Source of the DNA: Prevotella sp. UBA746
GTDB lineage: Bacteria; Bacteroidota; Bacteroidia; Bacteroidales; Bacteroidaceae
Direction of reading: 5' to 3'
Assembly: GCA_002298545.1 (NCBI GenBank)
Contig: DBKQ01000006.1
Coordinates: 1-7,947, forward strand
Length of the DNA stretch: 7,947 bases
The translations under genes and the position numbers were made by a program. This document shows positions 1 to 5,962 of this stretch, in pieces; the first letter of the stretch is position 1; every line of letters begins with the position of its first letter. The notes beneath the pieces were generated by a model, which saw nothing but the letters and a program-made list of their open reading frames with translations, ran no database searches and was not told where the DNA came from.

Positions 1-20
1 GGAGCGTTTAGGCGAAACAC
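1..20. repeat. Terminal direct repeat, left copy
   Basis: These 20 bases are identical to the last 20 bases of the window (7928-7947), in the same orientation. I noticed no other copy. An exact match at both extreme ends suggests a circular molecule written with a short overlap, a segment cut at a repeated word, or an assembly-graph overlap. The sequence alone cannot decide between these. Confidence 0.9.
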
Positions 21-121
21 TGGGGATTTAATTTACATACCACATTGAAAAAAATGGAACTCAAAAAAACTTAATACTTAAATGGAAAAAAATGGAAAAC
101 AAGAGTATTGTATATGATTCA

Positions 122-129
122 TATCTTTG
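122..129 (+). promoter_or_regulatory. Possible Bacteroidetes -7 box
   Basis: TATCTTTG fits the Bacteroidetes -7 consensus TAnnTTTG, and the flanking bases resemble those of the probable kinase promoter near 7846-7853. No convincing TTTG -33 box sits 18-21 bases upstream, which weakens the call. A second perfect match, TAACTTTG, lies at 184-191, also without a clear -33 box. Either could drive the short ORF at 207-344 and the operon starting at 486. The stretch upstream is A-rich and carries an imperfect direct repeat (46-59 and 84-97). Confidence 0.35.
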
Positions 130-206
130 CAAATAGAAAACAACAAATATTATTAACTAAAAAAATTTACTTATGAAATTTGCTAACTTTGAGGTGCTAT
201 TACAAC

Positions 207-344
207 ATGACAGCAGACATGACGAGTAAGCAACCACGCTTAGTTCTATCTGAGAATCTGGACAATTCGCAGTGTACAAGAATAAAGGCTGAAGTTGTTC
301 GCCCAGTTGTGTATTATTGTATCCATCCTATTTTGGTGGGATAG
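207..344 (+). CDS. Possible 45-codon leader ORF or gene remnant
   Basis: An ATG-started frame of 45 codons, ending at TAG, lies in the otherwise gene-free leader of the nuclease operon. The product starts MTADMTSKQPRLVL and ends near PVVYYCIHPILVG. I do not recognise it. It has no signal peptide or clear domain. A TAnnTTTG-like box at 184-191 would start transcription just upstream of the ATG. An overlapping 18-codon frame (173-229) is also present. It could be a real small protein, a leader peptide tied to the hairpin at 376-425, or a decayed gene piece. Coding status is uncertain because such a frame is short enough to occur by chance. Confidence 0.25.
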   Translation: MTADMTSKQPRLVLSENLDNSQCTRIKAEVVRPVVYYCIHPILVG

Positions 345-375
345 ACAACAATATACATCAATTGGTGTGAGCTGA

Positions 376-444
376 TTTCATTCTTTTGTACACGGGTAAT
401 CCAGACCCTTCAGACAAGAATGAAACGGTTCGTACCTTTTTTTT
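376..444 (+). promoter_or_regulatory. Leader hairpin followed by T8 run; possible attenuator or terminator
   Basis: TTTCATTCTT (376-385) and AAGAATGAAA (416-425) are perfect inverted repeats. Inside the loop, GGGT (394-397) can pair with ACCC (405-408). Eleven bases after the stem comes a run of eight T (437-444), then about 40 bases to the nuclease start at 486. The distance from stem to T-run is longer than in a classic intrinsic terminator, so termination is only a possibility. The rest of 345-485 shows no gene. Confidence 0.35.
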
Positions 445-485
445 GCCTGAAAACATAATAACAACAATGAAAATGATAAACATAT

Positions 486-1379
486 ATGAAGAATCAAAAA
501 CAACCTATCGATTATCAGCTCGATTACATGGAGCATCTCTTCTTTAGCATTAAGCACAAGAAGACGGAGAGCTATGTAATCCACCGTATTTGGGACAAAT
601 TGGATGACACGAAAATCCGCTTTGTCGTTCAGCAAAGAGTAGAACTTCCCAATGGAAAATATGCTCTGGCAGATTTGTATCTTCCACAAATCGGAGTCTT
701 CGTTGAAATTAACGAGCCTTTCCACGCTTTTCAAAAGAAAGAAGACTATTATCGAAATGAAAACATCGTCAAGCTTACCCAAAAAGATCAATTCATCATT
801 CATTGCGGCAATCCGAACAAAGATGGAGAATGGTTAACTCTCGATGAGATTCATCAGCAGATAGACCAATGCGTAGCATTTATCAAAGAGCGCATCAAGC
901 AGGCTCCTGACTTGAAACCTTGGGACATGAGCAAATGGCTCTCAGTGGAATATCATAAGCAAAAAGGTATCTTCAAGGCAGACGACAATGACCAGCTTCG
1001 CACAATAGACGATATTTGTGCAGTATTTGATACCAAACCAAAATATCATGGTTATCTGAGAGTAGGTGCAACACCTGTTCCGAATAAGGAGAAGTTAGAG
1101 ATTTGGTATCCTATCATCAACAACAACCATGGTTGGATAAACAAGCTATCAGACGACCACAACACTTTTACAGAATACCACCAAGACGATGCTAAGCGCA
1201 AGGCTCATGTCGAGGCATGCATCAAAGACAATATGCAACGCATCACATTCTTCAGACACAAGGATGAATTGGGAATGGAGTTTTATAAGTTCATCGGTGT
1301 CTTCTCTCTCAACATCGACGAGACTCAGAAACAAGGTCGATGCATTTGGAATAGAATCTGTAAGGAATACAAACTATAA
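486..1379 (+). CDS. Probable PvuRts1I/AbaSI-like modification-dependent endonuclease
   Basis: A 297-residue cytoplasmic protein with no signal peptide. Residues about 10-135 look like a PD-(D/E)XK/Vsr-like nuclease: D63 in the strand ADLYLP, then E74 and E77 with H80 in GVFVEINEPFH, the spacing expected of such an active site. Residues about 170-290 look like an SRA-type modified-base reader, rich in conserved-looking aromatic residues (W207, W217, F255-F256, F266, F269) with the blocks LEIWYP, GWINKLSDD and KDELGMEFYKFIGVF. Nuclease first and SRA-like domain second is the order known for PvuRts1I and AbaSI, which cut DNA containing (glucosyl-)5-hydroxymethylcytosine and act against phages with modified DNA. 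Family membership is from recalled pattern, not a search. It is the first gene of a four-gene operon; the next gene starts 11 bases after its stop. No partner methylase is nearby, as expected for a modification-dependent enzyme. The ATG at 486 is the first in frame and no good Shine-Dalgarno is present, which is normal in Bacteroidetes. Confidence 0.6.
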   Translation: MKNQKQPIDYQLDYMEHLFFSIKHKKTESYVIHRIWDKLDDTKIRFVVQQRVELPNGKYALADLYLPQIGVFVEINEPFHAFQKKEDYYRNENIVKLTQKDQFIIHCGNPNKDGEWLTLDEIHQQIDQCVAFIKERIKQAPDLKPWDMSKWLSVEYHKQKGIFKADDNDQLRTIDDICAVFDTKPKYHGYLRVGATPVPNKEKLEIWYPIINNNHGWINKLSDDHNTFTEYHQDDAKRKAHVEACIKDNMQRITFFRHKDELGMEFYKFIGVFSLNIDETQKQGRCIWNRICKEYKL

Positions 1380-1390
1380 AAAATATTATT

Positions 1391-2824
1391 ATGAAACATT
1401 TAAGAATGTTTTTACTGCTACTTGCAGTATGCCTTACACAGGCATCCTTCTCGCAGGATTTAGCCAAGAAGTGGGAAGAGGGAGGAAAACTCAAGTCTGC
1501 CATTGCTCAAGTCTTGGCAGATGCCAACACGGAGCAAGAAGCCGAAAGTAGCATCAGCCGTCTTATTAAAGGTGACGGTGATTACATCACCGAACAGGAC
1601 AAGCAGAACATTGCAAACGGATATCTCGAGAAGTGCAAGAAGAATCTTGCCAAATGGGACGCGAAACTTGCGGAAGGCAAGAAAGTGTCTTCTAACGATG
1701 CCATGTATGCAGCCAACTACTACATCCTTGGATACAAGAAGATTTGCGAACAAAACTATTCCAAGGCCTTGGAATATATCAAGCTCTGTCCGCAGATTCC
1801 CATCACCAAGATGTACACCGTGGCACTTCAATATCAGCTGACCAAAGACAAAGGCGCAGCAAAGGCTGCCATGAACTTCATAGACAAACCTTCCACACAA
1901 CTATCTAACGTGGCATCACAGTTTGGACTTGCAGACGTGTATCAAGAAAATTTAATGTCCCTTATTGCAGACAAGAAGCAAACCATTAAGAGAGCTGTAC
2001 GCTCAAAGGACTTTGCAACTCTTCTGGCGTACATTCCATACGACATACCGGAGGTAGACTCGCTTTTTGCAACAAACAATGTTCCTATTGCCATCGCAAG
2101 AATTCAAACTGGCAACTATTTCCGTGACCGTTCTCTCGAAGACGTGGAAGACTTCAATGATCGGAATGTCATCAAGATTTATCAAGAAGGAGATGACCAA
2201 ATGAAATGGTCTGTGGAATATTATGGGGATTATTTTATAAATAAATGTGTCTACAAACACGAGATGTCATGGACGCTGGCTGTTAACTTCGATATCAAGA
2301 AAATAGCTGAAAGTTATCCCGTCAAACTGCAAATCTTGGCTTTCGCCAAGACGGGCCATGGTGCTGATGTTAGGGACCCCGACTATTACGAAATAGAGAA
2401 TTACCTAAATAATTGGTGTAGCAACTGTGATAAAGACAATCCCATATCCGAAGACAACAGGAGGAGCGCCGAACTGCAAATTCTCAATTACATAAAAAGT
2501 TTTCAGCCACGAAACATCTTGGCTAGTTATCTTGCCGCAGTGATGGTGCAAGTGTATGGACAGATTGGCAAGAAAACTACAGGCTTCCAAAACAGGATTA
2601 CATATACTACAGAATTCAAAATGGAGCTATTCAACGCCACAAAGGAAATCGTTGATCAAGTTCCTGAGCTGAAAGACCAAAAGGCACTGCCTGTCACAAT
2701 AAGCGACAACGGAAAAGTCATGATAAAAGAAGGCCTTGACAATCCTGACGAGATAGCCAAGAATATCTACGAGCCTATAATGGGCTTTATTTGGGCTGTA
2801 TATGAAAACAACAAAAATAAATAA
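1391..2824 (+). CDS. Exported protein of unknown function
   Basis: A 477-residue protein that I do not recognise. The N-terminus (MKHLRM, a leucine-rich core, then ASFSQ near residues 18-22) is a clear Sec signal peptide with a probable signal peptidase I cut near residue 21-22, so the mature protein should be periplasmic or secreted. Residues about 25-215 look mostly helical and charged, with alanine/leucine patterns reminiscent of TPR-like repeats (for example around NYYILGYKKICEQNYSKAL), but I cannot assign a repeat family. The middle part (about 230-330) is richer in aromatic residues and strand-like. A CSNC pair lies around residues 344-347. It starts 11 bases after the nuclease stop and ends 11 bases before the next ATG, so co-transcription is likely. 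Why an exported protein follows a nuclease is unclear. Confidence 0.8.
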   Translation: MKHLRMFLLLLAVCLTQASFSQDLAKKWEEGGKLKSAIAQVLADANTEQEAESSISRLIKGDGDYITEQDKQNIANGYLEKCKKNLAKWDAKLAEGKKVSSNDAMYAANYYILGYKKICEQNYSKALEYIKLCPQIPITKMYTVALQYQLTKDKGAAKAAMNFIDKPSTQLSNVASQFGLADVYQENLMSLIADKKQTIKRAVRSKDFATLLAYIPYDIPEVDSLFATNNVPIAIARIQTGNYFRDRSLEDVEDFNDRNVIKIYQEGDDQMKWSVEYYGDYFINKCVYKHEMSWTLAVNFDIKKIAESYPVKLQILAFAKTGHGADVRDPDYYEIENYLNNWCSNCDKDNPISEDNRRSAELQILNYIKSFQPRNILASYLAAVMVQVYGQIGKKTTGFQNRITYTTEFKMELFNATKEIVDQVPELKDQKALPVTISDNGKVMIKEGLDNPDEIAKNIYEPIMGFIWAVYENNKNK

Positions 2825-2835
2825 GAGGACACGAC

Positions 2836-3915
2836 ATGATGAGGAAAGTATTATTGGTAATATGTTGCGTGTTCAGCGTATTTTTGTCCTACGCCCAAGG
2901 CGCAGGGAAAAGTGCTAAAGCCGTCTGGGAGGCATACCAGGCCGACCCAAGCAAGATGTACACTTTCATCGATGGTATCGCAAACTCCGACTCTCCAAAG
3001 GATTTCATTCCTTATATGCAGCGCTTCGTGAAAAGTTGCATAGCAAGGGGTATAGACTGGGATGTTCTGTACGACGAAATGAAAGAGACCATACTCCCAA
3101 AAGATCCTGATGTCGCGACCTACTTTGGCGTAAGCCTGGCACAGAATACCGAAAATTATTCTAACATGATAAAGGCTTTGGACGCACTGCCAAAGACACA
3201 CACGTTTGACAACGATTTCATTGAGGATGCCGTGATATATCCCGACGGAAGAATTGCAACAGTGATTAAGGGAGATTACTACAAATTAAAATATGGCATT
3301 CACATATCTGGTTTCTTCGAAATGTACAAAGTGCCAGAGATGATAGACCCATTTAGCAGTAACCGACAGATCTTGTTGTACCAGCCAGAAGGCAACTCTA
3401 TGCTTGGAATTTTCAAGTATGCTGGAACAAAAGGCGACTATTCCTTTACACCGCAAACCGCCAAGGAGAACGACAAACTGGAATTGTATGTAGGAATATA
3501 CCTGAACAAGAACGGTGAGAAAGTAGGCGAAAAGTGCATGCAATACAACTCTTTCGCACAAGCATACAATGCGGAAAGACAAGCCGCAAATTCGGCCGAA
3601 AAGAAAAGGCATGACGCAGCAGCGAATAAATATGCTCGGATTAAAAAAGTTCTCGTGCAAAAATACGGACAAAAAGCATTCAATGCTATGGAAAACATGA
3701 ATCCATACGTAGGCATGCCTGAGGGTATTGTTCGAGAATATCAGCTTGCACTACAGGATGTCGTCATTTACGCATACGCCTTTGCAAGAGTGCAAAGCGG
3801 CTATAAGATATATCTCCCAACGCAATCTTTCGCATATACTGCTAGTTATGTAAATATAAGTTGTCCTAAGGCCATCTATTGCCGGAACGGGAAAGTATCT
3901 GGCGTAAAATGGTAA
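2836..3915 (+). CDS. Exported protein with possible BamE/SmpA-like C-terminal fold
   Basis: A 359-residue protein with a strong signal peptide (MMRKVLLVICC, hydrophobic core, cut probably after SYAQ near residue 21). Residues about 25-120 are helical. Residues 130-235 look beta-rich (YPDGR, GIHISGFFEMY, LELYVGIYLNKNGEKVGE). A charged, alanine-rich helix follows (about 240-275). The C-terminus has KYGQKAFNAMEN, then YVGMPEGIV (residues 291-299) and ends NGKVSGVKW. The order GMP/GMS...V followed by a closing xNGKVxxV strand is typical of small SmpA/BamE-like folds in Bacteroidetes envelope proteins; this is inference from pattern only. Two in-frame ATGs occur at 2836 and 2839. An AGAGGA element seven bases upstream of 2836 supports a start here and is unusually Shine-Dalgarno-like for this group. 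It is the third gene of the operon. I cannot name a function. Confidence 0.8.
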   Translation: MMRKVLLVICCVFSVFLSYAQGAGKSAKAVWEAYQADPSKMYTFIDGIANSDSPKDFIPYMQRFVKSCIARGIDWDVLYDEMKETILPKDPDVATYFGVSLAQNTENYSNMIKALDALPKTHTFDNDFIEDAVIYPDGRIATVIKGDYYKLKYGIHISGFFEMYKVPEMIDPFSSNRQILLYQPEGNSMLGIFKYAGTKGDYSFTPQTAKENDKLELYVGIYLNKNGEKVGEKCMQYNSFAQAYNAERQAANSAEKKRHDAAANKYARIKKVLVQKYGQKAFNAMENMNPYVGMPEGIVREYQLALQDVVIYAYAFARVQSGYKIYLPTQSFAYTASYVNISCPKAIYCRNGKVSGVKW

Positions 3916-3935
3916 CCCATCAAAATTGTAATAAT

Positions 3936-4934
3936 ATGAAAGCAAGAAGCATTATAACAATAGCATTGATGGCAGTCCTGGGATTGTCGTCGTGCGACTC
4001 TAACAAGAGTGCGGTAGAAGATTTGACCAACCAGTTTATCGCTGCCGTGAAAGAGGGCGACAAGGCGACTGTATACGACATGTATCCTGCCGCCAAACAG
4101 TATCAAGACCTGCTGCTGCCCGACAGCATAGAGAAAGGCGACCTCGACATCCAGAAGAACGAGAAGGACAGCACCTACACGGTAAGCATCAAGAACACAA
4201 GAATGTCGAAGATAATCTTCAAGTCCAAAGACAACAAGTCTTTCAAGATTGTCAATACATTCTCCATTCTCAAGCTCGACTCCATAAGCAACGAACTTGC
4301 TCTGAAAACAGGTGTGCCTATCAAGAAGATGCCCGACTTGGAACTTGGCAAGCTGATGTTGGAAAGCAGTGAATATATGAGCTACCTCATCAACAAATAT
4401 GCCAACAACATGTCGCTCTCGCTGATTACAGAAATGGGTAACTATGCCTGGAGACGTGATGCCACAGGATATCATTGTCAGGTCAGTCAGCCTATAAAGA
4501 ACACAGGAACAGATTTGGTAAAGGGTTCTGACTACTCCGTCGAAATTACGGTTTACCAAGCATCAACAGGCGAAAGGAAAGCTCTGAAAACGCATCAAGG
4601 AGTAGACTTGGCATCTGGCGAGAGCTTTGTTTTCTCGGATGACATTCCAGAACTATTCAATTATGCCCGCAACAGAGACATTAACTGGAACGCCAACATC
4701 ATCGCAAAAAACCAAGACTCCGTTAAGGAGAGTTTGCTCAATAAGATAGAGTTCAACGGTCAAGAATACGATGAATACCTGAAGGCCAAGAAGGAAGGCA
4801 AGCTCAATGCTGCCGAAGTAACCGACGATAACGGCTCGCCACAGGATGATCCAGACCCGAACTACAAAGAAGAAGATCTTCCTGATGTGCCTATCCCAGA
4901 TGACGTTGTTGTGGATACAACCATGCATAAATAA
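3936..4934 (+). CDS. Envelope lipoprotein of unknown function
   Basis: A 332-residue lipoprotein. The start at ATG 3936 is chosen because it places a proper signal (MKARS, hydrophobic core) with lipobox LSSC and the lipidated cysteine at residue 20. The open frame reaches back to 3879, but that would overlap the previous gene and add a non-signal extension. After the cysteine comes DSNKSAVED, which lacks the strong acidic run of known Bacteroidetes surface-export signals, so inner or outer leaflet placement is open. Residues about 25-65 (VEDLTNQFIAAVKEGDKATVYDMY) resemble the first helices of NTF2-like/DUF4878-type domains. Residues about 195-260 look beta-rich, like FxLYD-type domains (YSVEITVYQAS, then a LASGESF turn). 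The tail from about residue 295 is acidic and proline-rich. It is the last gene of the operon, 20 bases after its neighbour and about 60 bases before the terminator. Confidence 0.8.
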   Translation: MKARSIITIALMAVLGLSSCDSNKSAVEDLTNQFIAAVKEGDKATVYDMYPAAKQYQDLLLPDSIEKGDLDIQKNEKDSTYTVSIKNTRMSKIIFKSKDNKSFKIVNTFSILKLDSISNELALKTGVPIKKMPDLELGKLMLESSEYMSYLINKYANNMSLSLITEMGNYAWRRDATGYHCQVSQPIKNTGTDLVKGSDYSVEITVYQASTGERKALKTHQGVDLASGESFVFSDDIPELFNYARNRDINWNANIIAKNQDSVKESLLNKIEFNGQEYDEYLKAKKEGKLNAAEVTDDNGSPQDDPDPNYKEEDLPDVPIPDDVVVDTTMHK

Positions 4935-4993
4935 GTAAGGAGCTCGAGTACGCCAACTGAAGAGCCTCATATTTCGAGATTCTGTAATATTTC

Positions 4994-5034
4994 AAGCACT
5001 CCTTGAGGATGTTTTCTCAGGAGTGCTTCTTTTA
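4994..5034 (+). terminator. Intrinsic terminator of the nuclease/exported-protein operon
   Basis: AAGCACTCCTTGAG (4994-5007) pairs with CTCAGGAGTGCTT (5016-5028), giving a long stem with one bulge and an eight-base loop, followed at once by CTTTTAT. On the other strand no T-run follows the stem, so it should act mainly on + strand transcription. It marks the end of the four-gene operon. Confidence 0.85.
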
Positions 5035-5073
5035 TATTCAGACTTATGCCACCTTTTCCTTTTTACCTTCAAC

Positions 5074-5373
5074 CTATGGTGTAAAGTTGAAGACGACTAC
5101 CAGCACTCCCGACTGACGGTCGGCAACACAGCACCTCGGTCCTTGCCCATTGTGGGTGAGATTGTCGAGATAGGCAGGCTCGTTGTTGATGAAGATATGA
5201 CAGGTGAAGGTATCGTCAATACTGAGTTTGGTATTTAGCGCCTCGACGATGCGGAACTCAGCGTGACCGAGATGCTCGATGAGACAACAGCGGTTGGGCA
5301 ACCAGCTCTCCTTGTTCACGGTGGAAGACCTCATGAAAATCAAACCCGAATACTTCGAAAGAAGCATCAACAT
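5074..5373 (-). pseudogene. Truncated copy of the C-terminus of the 5963-6526 gene
   Basis: An open frame of 99 codons. Positions 5097-5308 align without gaps to 5992-6203, with about 21 differences in 212 bases by my count. The shared block covers about 70 residues, from SWLPNRCCLIEHLGH through NNEPAYLDN to RQSGVLV, with about 10 amino-acid changes. The whole N-terminal half of the intact gene (the possible helix-turn-helix region) is missing. The first 23 or so codons here (MLMLLSKYSGLIF...) match nothing in the intact copy, and the last few residues also differ. It lies just downstream of the operon terminator, in reverse orientation. Most likely a decayed duplicate or recombination remnant; expression as a small protein cannot be excluded because the frame is still open. 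Confidence 0.75.
5097..5308. repeat. Dispersed direct repeat, copy A (212 bp)
   Basis: Same length and orientation as 5992-6203, about 90% identical by eye and without indels. Sequence identity drops abruptly at both edges. Recombination between the two copies would delete about 895 bases carrying the 23-bp array and the ATPase remnant. Confidence 0.85.
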
Positions 5374-5427
5374 ATCACTTTGGTAAGCTCGTTTTCTATC
5401 ACAAGTGTACAGAATCTATCAAATAAT

Positions 5428-5519
5428 GCCAAATTAAGTAACGAAAACAAGCTAAATTAAGTAACGAAAACAAGCCAAATTAAGTAACAAATATCCGCCA
5501 AACTAAGTAAGAACTTTCA
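5428..5519. repeat. Array of four 23-bp direct repeats
   Basis: Four head-to-tail units of exactly 23 bases occupy 5428-5450, 5451-5473, 5474-5496 and 5497-5519. The core GCYAAAYTAAGTAA is kept in all four, and the 3' part diverges in units 3 and 4. GATAAATTTGGC (5520-5531) is an inverted, partial version of the unit's left end and runs into the probable -33 box of a promoter at 5526-5557. The regular period, about two helical turns, is what is expected of a cooperative protein-binding array such as operators or plasmid iterons. No replication gene is present here, so regulation of the downstream ATPase gene is the simpler reading. Confidence 0.8.
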
Positions 5520-5525
5520 GATAAA

Positions 5526-5557
5526 TTTGGCTTTTAAAAATTATTATCGTATATTCG
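5526..5557 (+). promoter_or_regulatory. Probable Bacteroidetes promoter of the ATPase remnant
   Basis: TTTG at 5526-5529 (-33 box) and TATATTCG at 5550-5557 (-7 box, one mismatch from TAnnTTTG) are 20 bases apart, the usual spacing. Transcription would begin near 5564, about 17 bases before the ATG at 5581. The -33 box overlaps the inverted half-repeat that ends the 23-bp array, suggesting control by whatever binds that array. Confidence 0.5.
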
Positions 5558-5580
5558 CAGCCTAAACAAAGATATTTTAT

Positions 5581-5836
5581 ATGAAGGAATATAAGAAAAG
5601 AATAGCAGACAAACTATTAACTGTTGCTACGTTCTTACGCTCGTTCACAAGGAGGTCAAGTTAGTATCGGGGCTATACGACAAGGAGTGTCTACCTTAAC
5701 CGCCTTAGCATCAAAAATAGACACCACCAAGATGAAAGCCCCATCTTTCATGATGGTTCTCACGGCTGTTGGCGACTATGCTTATCAGCGCAAAGACGGA
5801 GTCTATGTAGTACCTATCGGCTGCTTAAAAGATTAA
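5581..5836 (+). pseudogene. Collapsed DUF4143-type AAA ATPase
   Basis: The ATG at 5581 opens with MKEYKKRIADKLL, the characteristic first residues of Bacteroidales DUF4143-type ATPases. The frame then turns into unrelated residues and stops at TAG 5662-5664. In the +1 frame the C-terminal end of the same family follows: SKIDTTKMKAPSF, then MMVLTAVGDYAY and YVVPIGCLKD, ending at 5836. The whole middle, including the Walker A and B ATPase core and the nuclease-like domain of a protein normally around 400 residues, has been deleted, leaving both ends. Its promoter and upstream repeat array are still in place. The product cannot be a working ATPase. The family assignment is from memory of the conserved ends; I am fairly sure of it. 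Confidence 0.7.
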
Positions 5837-5856
5837 TTCTATAAAATAATCATCCC

Positions 5857-5962
5857 ATGACATACGAAGAATTTAAGCAATTGGCAGAGCGTCCATAGCA
5901 TCATAGTTACAAAAAAGTTCTTGAGAGAGATGAACAAGAGGTGGTTTTAGTATGCTTTACCC
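5857..5962 (+). pseudogene. Remnant of a small gene start, interrupted by a stop
   Basis: ATG at 5857 gives MTYEEFKQLAERP, then TAG (5896-5898). The same frame continues with sensible-looking residues (HHSYKKVLERDEQEVVLV) before it runs into the end of the opposite-strand gene. It starts 20 bases after the ATPase remnant and may have been co-transcribed with it. The opening resembles the start of many small Bacteroidales hypothetical proteins, but I cannot name one. The right edge is approximate. Confidence 0.35.

Noticed and set aside
325..344. Imperfect hairpin around the end of the 45-codon frame
   Set aside because: The arms pair at only about seven of nine positions and no T-run follows, so it is too weak to call.
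1..485. tRNA or known riboswitch in the leader
   Set aside because: No cloverleaf or recognisable aptamer pattern was seen on either strand.
378..803. 141-codon - strand open frame
   Set aside because: It lies opposite the nuclease gene and its leader, and the translated sequence has no recognisable domain. The + strand gene explains the region.
3879..3935. Upstream start for the lipoprotein gene
   Set aside because: It overlaps the preceding gene and would bury the signal peptide; the ATG at 3936 gives a correct lipobox at residue 20.
3876..4559. 227-codon - strand open frame
   Set aside because: It is antisense to the lipoprotein gene, which has a clear lipobox and operon spacing. This is a shadow frame.
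5023..5238. 71-codon + strand frame across the terminator
   Set aside because: It begins inside the terminator and runs antisense to the repeated gene fragment. The similar + frame at 6038-6262 exists only because the DNA is duplicated.
5309..5427. Possible short peptide MKIKPEYFERSINISLW (5333-5386)
   Set aside because: Only 17 codons, with no recognisable homology or start context. It may be a gene scrap, but it cannot be supported as a feature.
5428..5519. CRISPR array
   Set aside because: The units are head-to-tail with no spacers, and no cas genes are present.
5428..5531. Plasmid replication origin
   Set aside because: The repeats look iteron-like, but no replication initiator gene is present in the window and the array sits at a promoter.
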